24,104 nucleotides of DNA from Lachnospiraceae bacterium UBA3772 (GTDB lineage Bacteria; Bacillota; Clostridia; Lachnospirales; Lachnospiraceae), in NCBI GenBank assembly GCA_002371025.1, contig DFFQ01000103.1, positions 1 through 24,104 on the forward strand. Reading direction: 5' to 3'. The notes below the pieces were generated by a model, which saw only the letters and a program-made list of their open reading frames with translations, did no database searches and was not told the DNA's origin. A program made the position numbers and the translations under genes. Below, in pieces: positions 8,467 through 17,069 of the stretch. Every line of letters starts with the position of its first letter. The stretch's first letter is position 1.

Positions 8467-9915
8467 TTATGAAAGTTTTTCAATTGCTGCTTTGATTCGT
8501 GAGATGGATTCTTCCTTACCAAGAATCTCCATAAGTTCTGTAGCTCCGCCTGGAGTTGCAGCCTTACCTGAAAGTGCGGTACGGATTGGCCACATTACGA
8601 AACCTGTCTTATATTCTTTTGCTGCAGCAAATTCCTTTAATGTCTCGAAGAGTGCATCATTTGAATAATCATTTGTTTCCTCAAGTACAGGAAGGACTTC
8701 CTTAAGAAGAACAAGTGAATTTTCTTCATTTGTTTTCATCTTCTTATGTACATAGAGAGCATTGTCATATTCTGGAACAGCTTCGAAGAAATCAATCTGA
8801 TCCTTTATATCAGGGAATACTTCGATTCTTGTCTGGATAAGTCTTGCAATATGTTCAAAATCCATAGGCTTTGTGATAACTTCTTTAATATATGGAAGAG
8901 CCTTCTCATAGAATTTATCAAAATCCATAGCCTTGATATATTCTGAGTTCATCCATTTAAGCTTTGTCATATCAAGAACAGCAGGAGATTTACCCATGTG
9001 GTGATAATTAAAAGCTTTTGTAAGTTCTTCAAGAGTAAAGATTTCCTGATTTCCTTCAGGGCACCATCCAAGAAGGGCTACGAAATTGATAATAGCCTCT
9101 GATAAGAAGCCCTGTTCAAGAAGATCTTCGAAAGAGCTGTGTCCGCTTCTCTTTGAAAGCTTGGCATGAGTCTCATCTGTAATAAGTGGGCAGTGGATAT
9201 ATACAGGAACTTCCCATCCAAATGCCTCATAGAGTCTGTTGTATTTTGGAGCTGATGAAAGATATTCATTACCACGAACTACATGAGTAATTCCCATAAG
9301 GTGGTCATCAACTACATTTGCAAAGTTATAAGTTGGGAAACCATCAGACTTGATAAGTATCATATCATCAAGCTCTGAGTTATCAACAGTGATATCTCCA
9401 TAAAGTTCATCACTGAATGTTGTTGTTCCTGTTGTAGGATTGTTCTGACGGATTACGTAAGGCTTTCCTTCTGCAAGATTCTTCTCAATCTCTTCCTTTG
9501 AAAGGTGAAGGCAGTGCTTGTCATAATGGAAAACTTTCTTTCCTTCAATCTCTGTCTCTAAGCTGCTAAGACGCTCAGCATCGCAGAAACAGTAATAAGC
9601 CTCGCCTTTTTCTATAAGTTCCTTGGCATATTTAAGATAAACGCCTTCTTTTACTCTTTCTGACTGAACATATGGACCAACGCCCTTATCGATATCAGGA
9701 CCTTCATCCCAGATAAGACCGGTCTCTTTAAGAGTTCTATTGATAATATCTACAGCACCTTCAACTTCACGTTCCTGGTCTGTGTCTTCAATACGAAGAA
9801 TAAAATCACCATCCTCATGCTTAGCGATAAGATAAGCATAGAGAGCAGTACGAAGATTACCTACATGCATTCTTCCTGTAGGACTTGGCGCAAAACGTGT
9901 TCTAACTTTTGACAT
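8467..9915 (-). CDS. gltX: Glutamate--tRNA ligase
   Basis: A class I aminoacyl-tRNA synthetase of 482 residues that charges tRNA(Glu); with GatCAB present (gatB at the left edge) it probably also mischarges tRNA(Gln) to feed the amidotransferase. The HIGH-type signature is in [17 protein letters not shown] (from residue 9), and the KMSKS-type signature is KLSKR (252-256). LRIEDTD and the CFCDAERL cysteines are also present. The frame extends to a GTG at 9924, but GAGGTG sits ideally before ATG 9915, so that start is preferred. It is divergently arranged with the Rrf2-type regulator. No T-box is seen in its leader of about 75 nt. Confidence 0.97.
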   Translation of the reverse strand: MSKVRTRFAPSPTGRMHVGNLRTALYAYLIAKHEDGDFILRIEDTDQEREVEGAVDIINRTLKETGLIWDEGPDIDKGVGPYVQSERVKEGVYLKYAKELIEKGEAYYCFCDAERLSSLETEIEGKKVFHYDKHCLHLSKEEIEKNLAEGKPYVIRQNNPTTGTTTFSDELYGDITVDNSELDDMILIKSDGFPTYNFANVVDDHLMGITHVVRGNEYLSSAPKYNRLYEAFGWEVPVYIHCPLITDETHAKLSKRSGHSSFEDLLEQGFLSEAIINFVALLGWCPEGNQEIFTLEELTKAFNYHHMGKSPAVLDMTKLKWMNSEYIKAMDFDKFYEKALPYIKEVITKPMDFEHIARLIQTRIEVFPDIKDQIDFFEAVPEYDNALYVHKKMKTNEENSLVLLKEVLPVLEETNDYSNDALFETLKEFAAAKEYKTGFVMWPIRTALSGKAATPGGATELMEILGKEESISRIKAAIEKLS

Positions 9916-9998
9916 TTGTTTCACCTCATATAAATAGTAAGGGAATTATCCCTCCTTAGAATCAAAAATGTAGCCTGAATAGGGCATTAACGCTGTTA

Positions 9999-10027
9999 AG
10001 TATAGCACACCATAAAAGAGTTGAAAA
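9999..10027 (-). promoter_or_regulatory. Candidate gltX promoter
   Basis: On the minus strand TTTTCA (10027-10022) and TATACT (10004-9999) have 17-nt spacing, placing the start of transcription about 75 nt before the gltX ATG. Its -35 lies on the same bases as the -35 of the divergent regulator promoter. Confidence 0.55.
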
Positions 10028-10050
10028 GAAATAAATCGCTGTGGTAATAT
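10021..10050 (+). promoter_or_regulatory. Promoter of the Rrf2-type regulator
   Basis: TTGAAA (10021-10026) and TAATAT (10045-10050) are 18 nt apart, about 20 nt before the ribosome binding site GGAGGT. The leader is short. Confidence 0.65.
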
Positions 10051-10075
10051 TAACTCTGTATGGAGGTCACTAAAT

Positions 10076-10507
10076 ATGTCATTTATATCAACTAAAGGTC
10101 GTTATGGTCTAAGGGTCATGATCGATCTGGCGGAGCATAATAACGGGGATTATGTTCCATTAAGCGATATTGCTGAAAGACAGGGTATTTCAGAGAAATA
10201 TCTTGAAAGTATTGTTGGAACATTAAGTAGAAATGGACTGCTGGAATCACTTAGAGGAAAAGGCGGCGGATACAGACTGATAAAAAGACCCGAAGAATAT
10301 TCGGTACTTGATATATTAAAATGCACTGAAGGAAGTCTGGCACCGGTTTCATGCCTGGATAAATCATTTAATGACTGTCCCAGAGTTTCAGAGTGTAATA
10401 CTTTACCAATGTGGGAAGATTTTTATAAGCTTGTAACAGAATTTTTTGCTTCAAGATCATTGCAGGATCTGGTTGCAGAACCAGGATCTGGAGATTTTGT
10501 CATTTAA
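10076..10507 (+). CDS. Rrf2/IscR-family transcriptional regulator
   Basis: A 143-residue DNA-binding protein with an N-terminal winged helix (about 1-70): FISTKGRYGLRVMIDLA, then the recognition region GISEKYLESIVGTLSRNGLLESLRGKGGGYRL. A cysteine triplet follows (C93, C101, C107, spacing x7 and x5), close to the C-x5-C-x5-C cluster site of IscR, with a Trp at 113 in the expected place; a further Cys is at 83. It may bind an Fe-S cluster or respond to thiol or redox state, but the spacing is not exactly that of IscR, and CymR-like members lack a cluster. No iscS/iscU genes are adjacent. Targets are unknown; autoregulation and control of divergent gltX are possible because the promoters overlap. 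GGAGGT lies before the ATG. Confidence 0.9.
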   Translation: MSFISTKGRYGLRVMIDLAEHNNGDYVPLSDIAERQGISEKYLESIVGTLSRNGLLESLRGKGGGYRLIKRPEEYSVLDILKCTEGSLAPVSCLDKSFNDCPRVSECNTLPMWEDFYKLVTEFFASRSLQDLVAEPGSGDFVI

Positions 10508-10525
10508 TACATAAATAATCAATAT

Positions 10526-10564
10526 TTGAAAAAACATATTTTAGGTAGTATACTGTTACAGTAT
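10526..10564 (+). promoter_or_regulatory. Strong promoter with palindrome overlapping the -10
   Basis: TTGAAA (10526-10531) and TATACT (10549-10554) have 17-nt spacing. The -10 is part of a perfect 6-bp inverted repeat, ATACTG-TTA-CAGTAT (10550-10564), which could be an operator. It drives the acidic membrane protein gene, so that gene need not be cotranscribed with the regulator. Confidence 0.7.
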
Positions 10565-10603
10565 TTTGGAGAGACATTTTGTATTCGAAAGGGATAAGGA
10601 CTT

Positions 10604-12136
10604 ATGAAGTTAAGTGAGTTAAGCTCTGGGACACTTATAATGCTTATAGTTGCAGTAGTACTTGTAGTTTTACTTATTGTACTTATTGTTGTAACCATCA
10701 ATGTATTGAAGAAACCAACAGAGAATGAGAATTATACAAAAAAGGAATATACATCATACAAGTCTGATGAAGATGATTCAAAGAAAAAGAAAAGTTCCTC
10801 GATTTTTGATGAAGAAGATGATGATGAAGATGATTTCAGCTCTGCTGATGAATCAGATGAAGATAAGGATTCTTTAGAGAAATTCAAACCTAAGGATGAG
10901 ACAGCTGAAGAAGAAACAGCTGAAGATGATTCTGAAGACGAGGGAGATATTACTGAAATCTTAACAAGTACCATCGAGGCTGATGAAGCTTTAGCAGAAG
11001 AAAGAGCCAAGAAAGAAATCGCTGAAAGATTCTTAAAGTCTGAAACAAAAGAAGAGAAAGATACTGATGTTGAAGAAGATTCAGATATGGAAGATGATAC
11101 AGATTCTGATTTAGACTCCGATATAGATTCAGATGTAAAAGAATATGTACCAAGTCATGAAGAAAAAATCAAATCTGAATTCAGTGAACTTTTTGATCAT
11201 AGAAATGATAATGTTACAAATGATACTATCGATGTGTCAAAGCAGGTTAAAGATGCAAAGACCATGGAAGAAAAATATGGCAAGTATCAGCCATCACAGG
11301 AAAATGACAGTGCATTTGTAGACAGTGGATTTACAATAGAAAAAGGAGCAGATACTTCATTTGACAGTGCATTTACAGACAGTGCATTTTCAAATGAGAC
11401 TGAAATAGAAGAAGAGGATAATTCCTTACTTGGAATGAAGCCATATAAGGATGAAGGAAAGATAACTGTTAATCCTGTAAATCAGGTAAATATCAATGCG
11501 GTTAATTCTGATATCATCGCTGATTCAGTTGATTTAGGAGCAAAGACTGCCAGTGTTAATGAGATGAAGGCATTCTTAAGTGATAATCCTGTTCCTAAGA
11601 AAAAGAATAAGAAGATGAAGAAGGGTGAAGCTCTCTTTGAACAGAAGTTTAGAGAAGAGACAAAACGTGGAGAAATTCAGGGAGCTGATTACTTCTGGTA
11701 TAACAATCAGGATATTGAAAATCTTGCTAGAAAAGAAGATATGTATTTCTATTGTAAGTATTTCAATGATCCGGATAAGGCTGTTCTTCCACTGATAATT
11801 GAAATGTACGATTGTGCATTTGTAAGAACAGAAGAGATTGAAAGAATTGCTTATGGTATTAAATTTAAAGCCATGGGCATGAGAGAAATTCTCAGTGCAA
11901 AAGAAAATATAAGCTTTGACAGATCAGAGGCTACTAAAGAGCCAACTGAAGAAGATAAGCAGGAAATCTATGAAAAATGGTGCGGATATGTTGATAACTT
12001 CCTTAAGATAATCGTTATCAATGCACCAGACAGTATCAAGGAAGAAATCAAGCTTCAGCTTTATCATTATGGTCATAATGATGCAGAGACACTTCTTTTC
12101 TGCCCGGATGAACCGGATAATGACGAAGATGATTAA
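10604..12136 (+). CDS. Membrane-anchored, highly acidic protein of unknown function
   Basis: I do not recognise this 510-residue protein. It has one strong N-terminal membrane helix (about 10-35) followed by KK, which by the positive-inside rule puts the rest in the cytoplasm. Residues about 50-180 are low-complexity Asp/Glu/Ser with Lys-rich patches. Residues 235-263 contain three DSAF repeats. After a basic patch (KKKNKKMKK, 332-340) comes a folded-looking, mostly helical C-terminal domain (about 341-500) containing FWYNNQDIENLARKEDMYFY, with aromatic residues and three Cys. The overall build (anchor, long disordered acidic spacer, terminal domain) suggests a scaffold or adaptor at the membrane; that is only inference. 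AAGGA precedes the ATG. Codon use looks like its neighbours. It ends only a few bases before the T-box promoter. Confidence 0.85.
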   Translation: MKLSELSSGTLIMLIVAVVLVVLLIVLIVVTINVLKKPTENENYTKKEYTSYKSDEDDSKKKKSSSIFDEEDDDEDDFSSADESDEDKDSLEKFKPKDETAEEETAEDDSEDEGDITEILTSTIEADEALAEERAKKEIAERFLKSETKEEKDTDVEEDSDMEDDTDSDLDSDIDSDVKEYVPSHEEKIKSEFSELFDHRNDNVTNDTIDVSKQVKDAKTMEEKYGKYQPSQENDSAFVDSGFTIEKGADTSFDSAFTDSAFSNETEIEEEDNSLLGMKPYKDEGKITVNPVNQVNINAVNSDIIADSVDLGAKTASVNEMKAFLSDNPVPKKKNKKMKKGEALFEQKFREETKRGEIQGADYFWYNNQDIENLARKEDMYFYCKYFNDPDKAVLPLIIEMYDCAFVRTEEIERIAYGIKFKAMGMREILSAKENISFDRSEATKEPTEEDKQEIYEKWCGYVDNFLKIIVINAPDSIKEEIKLQLYHYGHNDAETLLFCPDEPDNDEDD

Positions 12137-12139
12137 TAC

Positions 12140-12168
12140 TTGACAATAAAAGATACAGTGATTAAACT
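12140..12168 (+). promoter_or_regulatory. Promoter of the pheST T-box transcript
   Basis: A consensus TTGACA (12140-12145) and TAAACT (12163-12168) with 17-nt spacing, starting transcription near 12175, about 300 nt before pheS. Confidence 0.75.
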
Positions 12169-12214
12169 TATCACATGTAAATAATAGAATGGCAATGATG
12201 GTGCATAAAGAGCA

Positions 12215-12444
12215 TTGAAAACTCCTAAAGAGAGACGAGGTCACCGGCTGAGAGCTTCGTCAGGATAAGTCAGTACTTCATCTTCACACCGGAGTCTTTT
12301 TGTTGAACGGCTGGTCCTATTAGGCAAAAACGTATGGAAAGCGCGTTAAGCTTAAATTAAGAGCCGCAGGTAATGCGGAATCAGGGTGGTACCACGGAAA
12401 TGTTTATTCGTCCCTTCGTTACTTAAGTAACGGAGGGATTTTTC
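12215..12444 (+). promoter_or_regulatory. T-box riboswitch (tRNA-Phe sensing) with attenuator
   Basis: The canonical T-box sequence AGGGTGGTACCACG lies at 12383-12396, and its UGG-containing bulge pairs with the NCCA end of uncharged tRNA. A 12-bp terminator stem (12411-12422 with 12427-12438) followed by five T competes with that antiterminator. Stem I closes with ACTCC (12221-12225) against GGAGT (12291-12295) and carries the AGAGA kink-turn region. A Phe specifier UUC is available at 12283-12285, or less likely at 12277-12279, which fits the downstream pheS. When Phe-tRNA is uncharged, read-through into pheST and perhaps the following genes should increase. This leader fills the 341-nt gap between the two genes. 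Confidence 0.95.
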
Positions 12445-12477
12445 TATTATATACCCCATTCTAAGGAGGAAGAATAT

Positions 12478-13497
12478 ATGAGTAAGACGCTTCAGGAAAT
12501 CAGACAGGAAGCAGAAGAAAAGATCAAAGCAACATTTACAGCTGAAACTCTCGATGAAATAAGAGTAAATGTCTTAGGTAAGAAGGGTGAATTAACACAG
12601 ATCCTTAAGAGTATGAAGGATCTTTCACCAGAGGAAAGACCTAAGGTTGGTCAGCAGGTTAATGAGGTAAGAAAGGTTTTAGAGGACCTTATCGAATCAA
12701 AAAAAGCTGAGATTAAACATGCAGTTCTCGCAGAGAAGATGAAGAGAGAGACAATTGACGTAACTCTTCCGGGAAAGAAGATGATGAGAGGACATCGTCA
12801 TCCTAACCAGATAGCTCTTGAGGACTTAGAGAAAGTATTTATCGGAATGGGTTATCAGGTAGTTGAAGGACCTGAAGTAGAATTCGACAGATATAATTTC
12901 GAACTTCTTAATATTCCTGCAAATCATCCTGCAAAGGACGAACAGGATACATTTTATATCACAAAAGACATTCTCCTTAGAACTCAGACATCATCAGTTC
13001 AGGCAAGAATTATGGAAGGCGGCGAGCTTCCAATTAAGATCATTTCACCAGGTAGAGTATTCAGAGCTGATGAAGTTGATGCTACACACTCACCTTCATT
13101 CCATCAGGTAGAAGGCCTTGTTGTAGGTAAGGGCGTAACAATGGCTGACCTTAAGGGAACTCTTGATCAGTTTGCAAGAGAATTCTTCGGACCAGGAACA
13201 AAGACAAAACTTCGTCCACATCATTTCCCATTTACAGAGCCATCTGCAGAAGTTGATGTAACATGCTTTAAGTGTGGTGGTAAGGGATGTAACGTATGTA
13301 AGGGTTCAGGCTGGATTGAGATCCTTGGATGTGGTATGGTTCATCCTCACGTACTTGAGATGTGCGGTATTGATCCAAATGTTTATTCAGGTTTTGCTTT
13401 CGGTATCGGACTTGAAAGAGTAGCACTTCTTAAATATGAAATTGATGATATGCGTCTTCTCTATGAGAATGATGTAAGATTCCTTAAGCAGTTCTAA
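12478..13497 (+). CDS. pheS: Phenylalanine--tRNA ligase alpha subunit
   Basis: The catalytic alpha subunit (339 residues) of the alpha2-beta2 class II synthetase that charges tRNA(Phe). The N-terminal coiled-coil tRNA-binding arm (about 1-90) is followed by the catalytic core: motif 2 in RVFRADEVDATHSPSFHQ (193-210) and motif 3 in GFAFGIGLER (305-314). A Cys set (C263, C266, C271, C274) in the CFKCGGKGCNVC segment is a known insertion in many bacterial PheS and may bind zinc. AAGGAGG precedes the ATG. It is controlled by the T-box directly upstream and is followed 46 nt later by pheT. Confidence 0.98.
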   Translation: MSKTLQEIRQEAEEKIKATFTAETLDEIRVNVLGKKGELTQILKSMKDLSPEERPKVGQQVNEVRKVLEDLIESKKAEIKHAVLAEKMKRETIDVTLPGKKMMRGHRHPNQIALEDLEKVFIGMGYQVVEGPEVEFDRYNFELLNIPANHPAKDEQDTFYITKDILLRTQTSSVQARIMEGGELPIKIISPGRVFRADEVDATHSPSFHQVEGLVVGKGVTMADLKGTLDQFAREFFGPGTKTKLRPHHFPFTEPSAEVDVTCFKCGGKGCNVCKGSGWIEILGCGMVHPHVLEMCGIDPNVYSGFAFGIGLERVALLKYEIDDMRLLYENDVRFLKQF

Positions 13498-13543
13498 TTT
13501 AAGAAGAGATAATTAAAAGATAAGATTAATTAAGGAGATAGAT

Positions 13544-15976
13544 ATGAATACACCAATATCATGGATTAAAGCATATGTTCCTGATCTGGATGTTACTCCA
13601 CAGGAATTTGTTGATAAGATTACACTTTCAGGTTCACATGTTGAAAATTATAAGACATTTAATAAGAATCTTGAGAAGATCGTTGTAGGTAAGGTTCTCA
13701 AGATAGATAGACATCCTGACGCAGATAAATTAGTTATTTGTCAGGTGGATGTTGGAGAAAATGAGCCAATTCAGATAGTAACAGGTGCTCCAAATGTGGA
13801 AGTAGGCCAGATGGTTCCTACAGTACTTGATGGAGGAAGAGTTGCAGGGGGACACGATGGAGGAGAACTTCCTGCTGACGGAATTAAGATTAAGAAGGGA
13901 AAACTTCGTGGAGTAGAATCATTTGGTATGATGTGCGCCATTGAAGAACTTGGTTCTTCTCGTGAGCTTTACCCAGAAGCTCCAGAAAATGGAATCTATG
14001 TATTCCCTGCTGATGCTGATGTAAAACCAGGAGATGATGCAGTTGCAGCTCTCGGTCTTGATGATACAAATGTAGAATATGAGATTACATCTAACAGAGT
14101 AGACTGTTTCTCAATCCTTGGAATGGCAAGAGAGGCAGCTGTTACATTTGATAAGCCTTTCTATCCACCAGTAGTAGAAGTAAAAGAAGAGTCAGATGAA
14201 AAGACTGAGGATTATATCTCAGTTGATGTTGAAGATACAGAGCTCTGCAAGAGATATGTGGCAAGGGTTGTTAAGAATGTTAAGATCGGACCTTCACCTG
14301 AATGGATGAAGAGAAGACTTCGTGCCCAGGGAATAAGATCTATCAATAATATAGTTGATATCACAAATTATGTAATGGAAGAATATGGTCAGCCAATGCA
14401 TGCTTATGACCTTTCTACAATTGCTGGAAATAAGATCGTAGTAAAGCGTGCCGCTGATGGGGATAAGTTTACAACACTTGATGGTGTTGAAAGAGAGCTT
14501 GACAGCAATGTTCTTATGATCTGTGATGGAGAAAAGGAAGTTGGTATCGCTGGTATGATGGGCGGTGCTAATTCAATGGTTACAGATGATATTAAGGATC
14601 TTTTATTTGAAGCTGCCTGCTTCGACGGAACAAATATCCGCCTTTCAGAGAGAAGACTTGGTCTTCGTACAGATGCTGCTGGTAAGTTTGAAAAGGGACT
14701 TGATCCAAATCTTGCTAAGGAAGCCATCGATAGAGCCTGCCAGCTTATTGAAGAGCTTGGCTGTGGTGAAGTTCTTAAGGGAGCGGTTGATGTTTATCCA
14801 GAAAAGGTTGAGCCATGGACACTTCCATTTGAACCAGAAAGAATGAATGCCCTTCTTGGACTTAATGTTTCTGAGGAAGAAATGCTTTATATCTTTAAGG
14901 GCTTTGGCCTTAAGTATAATGAGAGTGACAGAACTCTTACAATTCCTACATATAGACAGGATCTTCATTGCATGAATGATCTTGCAGAAGAAGTTGCAAG
15001 AATCTATGGATATGACAAGATTCCATCAACTCTTACTACTCTTAATGCAGGAATCGGTGGACTTCCTTACAATCAGGAAATTGAAGCTATCGCAAGAAAT
15101 GTTGTAGAAGCTAATGGTTTCTCAGGTGGAATGTGCTATTCATTTGAAAGTCCAAAGGTATTTGATAAATTATTACTTCCTGCTGATAGCAAGTTCCGTG
15201 AGGCAGTTAAGATAAGTAATCCTCTTGGTGAAGACTTCTCAATCATGAGAACTATCTCACTTAATGGGATGCTTACATCTCTTTCAACAAACTTCAACAG
15301 ACGTAATAAGAATGTACGTCTTTATGAAATGGGAAATGTATATGTGCCACATAGTCTTCCTCTTACAGAACTTCCTGATGAAAAGATGAAGCTTACACTT
15401 GGTATGTATGGTGAAGGAGATTTCTTTACACTTAAGGGAGTTGTTGAAGAACTTTTCGAAAAGCTCAATTTCGCTGATGAAGTAGAATATGAGCATACAA
15501 CTGCATATTCATTCCTTCATCCAGGAAGACAGGCTGAGATCATGAGAGGTGATATGTCAGTTGGTTATATCGGCCAGTTACACCCAGAAGTAGTTGAAAA
15601 TTATTCTATGAAGGGTGAGGTATATGTAGCTGTTCTTAATATGGATGTGGTAACAAGTCTTACAAAGGAAGATATTAAGTACACAGGTATTGCTAAATTC
15701 CCTGGATCAACAAGAGACCTTTCACTTGTTTGTGATAAGAGTGTATTTGTTGGTGATATCGAAAAAGTACTTAAGAAAGTCGGCGGACAGTTACTTGAAC
15801 ATATTGAGCTCTTCGATGTTTACGAAGGGGATCAGGTAGGAGAAGGTAAAAAGTCAGTAGCATTCTCACTTCTTTTCAGAGCAAAGGACAGAACTCTTGC
15901 AGATACAGAAGTAAATGCTATAATAGAAAAGTCTCTTGAAAAACTTAAGGAAATTGGAGTTTCTTTAAGAGCATAA
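13544..15976 (+). CDS. pheT: Phenylalanine--tRNA ligase beta subunit
   Basis: The 810-residue beta subunit, near the usual length of about 800, partner of PheS. In order it shows the EMAP/tRNA-binding domain (about 40-150, with RHPDADKL at 56-63), the B3/4 editing domain (including RLRAQGIRSINNIVDITNYV), the B5 domain with LNVSEEEMLYIFKGFGLKY and DLAEEVARIYGYDKIP, the catalytic-like core and the C-terminal FDX-ACB anticodon-binding domain (from about 715, KFPGSTRDLSLV). AAGGAG precedes the ATG. It is in the T-box-controlled transcript and 25 nt from queA. Nothing is unusual. Confidence 0.98.
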   Translation: MNTPISWIKAYVPDLDVTPQEFVDKITLSGSHVENYKTFNKNLEKIVVGKVLKIDRHPDADKLVICQVDVGENEPIQIVTGAPNVEVGQMVPTVLDGGRVAGGHDGGELPADGIKIKKGKLRGVESFGMMCAIEELGSSRELYPEAPENGIYVFPADADVKPGDDAVAALGLDDTNVEYEITSNRVDCFSILGMAREAAVTFDKPFYPPVVEVKEESDEKTEDYISVDVEDTELCKRYVARVVKNVKIGPSPEWMKRRLRAQGIRSINNIVDITNYVMEEYGQPMHAYDLSTIAGNKIVVKRAADGDKFTTLDGVERELDSNVLMICDGEKEVGIAGMMGGANSMVTDDIKDLLFEAACFDGTNIRLSERRLGLRTDAAGKFEKGLDPNLAKEAIDRACQLIEELGCGEVLKGAVDVYPEKVEPWTLPFEPERMNALLGLNVSEEEMLYIFKGFGLKYNESDRTLTIPTYRQDLHCMNDLAEEVARIYGYDKIPSTLTTLNAGIGGLPYNQEIEAIARNVVEANGFSGGMCYSFESPKVFDKLLLPADSKFREAVKISNPLGEDFSIMRTISLNGMLTSLSTNFNRRNKNVRLYEMGNVYVPHSLPLTELPDEKMKLTLGMYGEGDFFTLKGVVEELFEKLNFADEVEYEHTTAYSFLHPGRQAEIMRGDMSVGYIGQLHPEVVENYSMKGEVYVAVLNMDVVTSLTKEDIKYTGIAKFPGSTRDLSLVCDKSVFVGDIEKVLKKVGGQLLEHIELFDVYEGDQVGEGKKSVAFSLLFRAKDRTLADTEVNAIIEKSLEKLKEIGVSLRA

Positions 15977-16001
15977 CTAATATTATAGAAGGAATAATAA
16001 A

Positions 16002-17027
16002 ATGGAATTAACTGATTTTAATTACGATCTGCCTGAGGAGCTTATTGCTCAGGACCCACTTCTTAAGAGAAGTGATTCAAGACTTATGGTAATACATAGG
16101 GACACAGGAGAGATAGAACATAAACATTTCAGTGATATAATAGATTATCTTGATCCGGGAGACTGCCTTGTTATAAATGATACGAAGGTAATCCCTGCCC
16201 GTCTTATGGGTATTAAGGCTGAAACCGGAGCAACCATCGAAGTCCTTCTTCTCCGTAATAAGGGAGATAATGTCTGGGAAACACTTGTAAGACCAGGCAA
16301 GAAGGCTAAAGTCGGAACTGTTATTTCTTTTGGTGATGGACTCCTTATGGGAGAAGTAATTGACATCGTTGATGAAGGAAACAGGCTTATCAAATTCTCA
16401 TATGAAGGAATATGGGAAGAAGTTCTTGATCAATTAGGAGAGATGCCTCTTCCACCATATATAACTCATAAACTTCAGGATAAGAACCGTTATCAGACTG
16501 TTTATGCAAAGCATGAAGGTTCTGCTGCGGCTCCAACAGCCGGGCTTCATTTTACAGAGGAACTTCTGCAAAAGATTAAGGATAAAGGAATTAATATTGC
16601 AAGAGTAACTCTTCATGTAGGACTCGGTACTTTTAGACCTGTTAAGGTTGAAAAGATAGAAGAGCATCATATGCATTCAGAATACTATGTTGTGCCTGAT
16701 GAAACAGCTGAACTTATCAATAAGACCCGTGCTGCAGGAAAGAGGATTGTATCGGTTGGAACCACCAGTACAAGAACTCTTGAGTCTGCAGCGGCTGAAG
16801 ATGGTACACTTAAGGGATGCAGTGGATGGACAGAAATATTCATTTATCCAGGATATAAATTTAAAGTGGTGGATTCTTTAATTACAAACTTCCATCTTCC
16901 TGAATCAACGCTTATAATGTTAGTATCAGCTTTTTATGATAGAGAAAAAGTACTTGATGCATATAAGACAGCTGTTGATGAAAGATACAGATTCTTCTCA
17001 TTCGGAGATGCTATGGTACTTATTTAA
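16002..17027 (+). CDS. queA: S-adenosylmethionine:tRNA ribosyltransferase-isomerase
   Basis: A 341-residue cytoplasmic enzyme that transfers the ribosyl part of SAM to the 7-aminomethyl-7-deazaguanine base in tRNA wobble position 34, making epoxyqueuosine in queuosine synthesis. The family pattern is clear throughout: [25 protein letters not shown] at the start, [22 protein letters not shown], then [13 protein letters not shown] and [10 protein letters not shown] in the catalytic half, and [17 protein letters not shown] near the end. The length is normal. GAAGGA lies 8 nt before the ATG. The close spacing to pheT suggests cotranscription and so a tie to phenylalanyl-tRNA charging. No other queuosine genes are in the window. 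Confidence 0.97.
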   Translation: MELTDFNYDLPEELIAQDPLLKRSDSRLMVIHRDTGEIEHKHFSDIIDYLDPGDCLVINDTKVIPARLMGIKAETGATIEVLLLRNKGDNVWETLVRPGKKAKVGTVISFGDGLLMGEVIDIVDEGNRLIKFSYEGIWEEVLDQLGEMPLPPYITHKLQDKNRYQTVYAKHEGSAAAPTAGLHFTEELLQKIKDKGINIARVTLHVGLGTFRPVKVEKIEEHHMHSEYYVVPDETAELINKTRAAGKRIVSVGTTSTRTLESAAAEDGTLKGCSGWTEIFIYPGYKFKVVDSLITNFHLPESTLIMLVSAFYDREKVLDAYKTAVDERYRFFSFGDAMVLI

Positions 17028-17069
17028 ACAGTACATATAATTTATAGAATTTGAAGGGAACAAGGAACT

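Noticed and set aside
10732..11153. Open Ser-rich and Leu-rich frames on the minus strand opposite the acidic protein
   Set aside because: They are the complement of Asp/Glu/Ser codon runs, have no ribosome binding site or promoter, and the plus-strand gene explains the sequence.
14404..14968. Several frames of about 100 residues inside pheT on both strands
   Set aside because: They fall entirely within well-conserved pheT coding sequence and resemble no protein.
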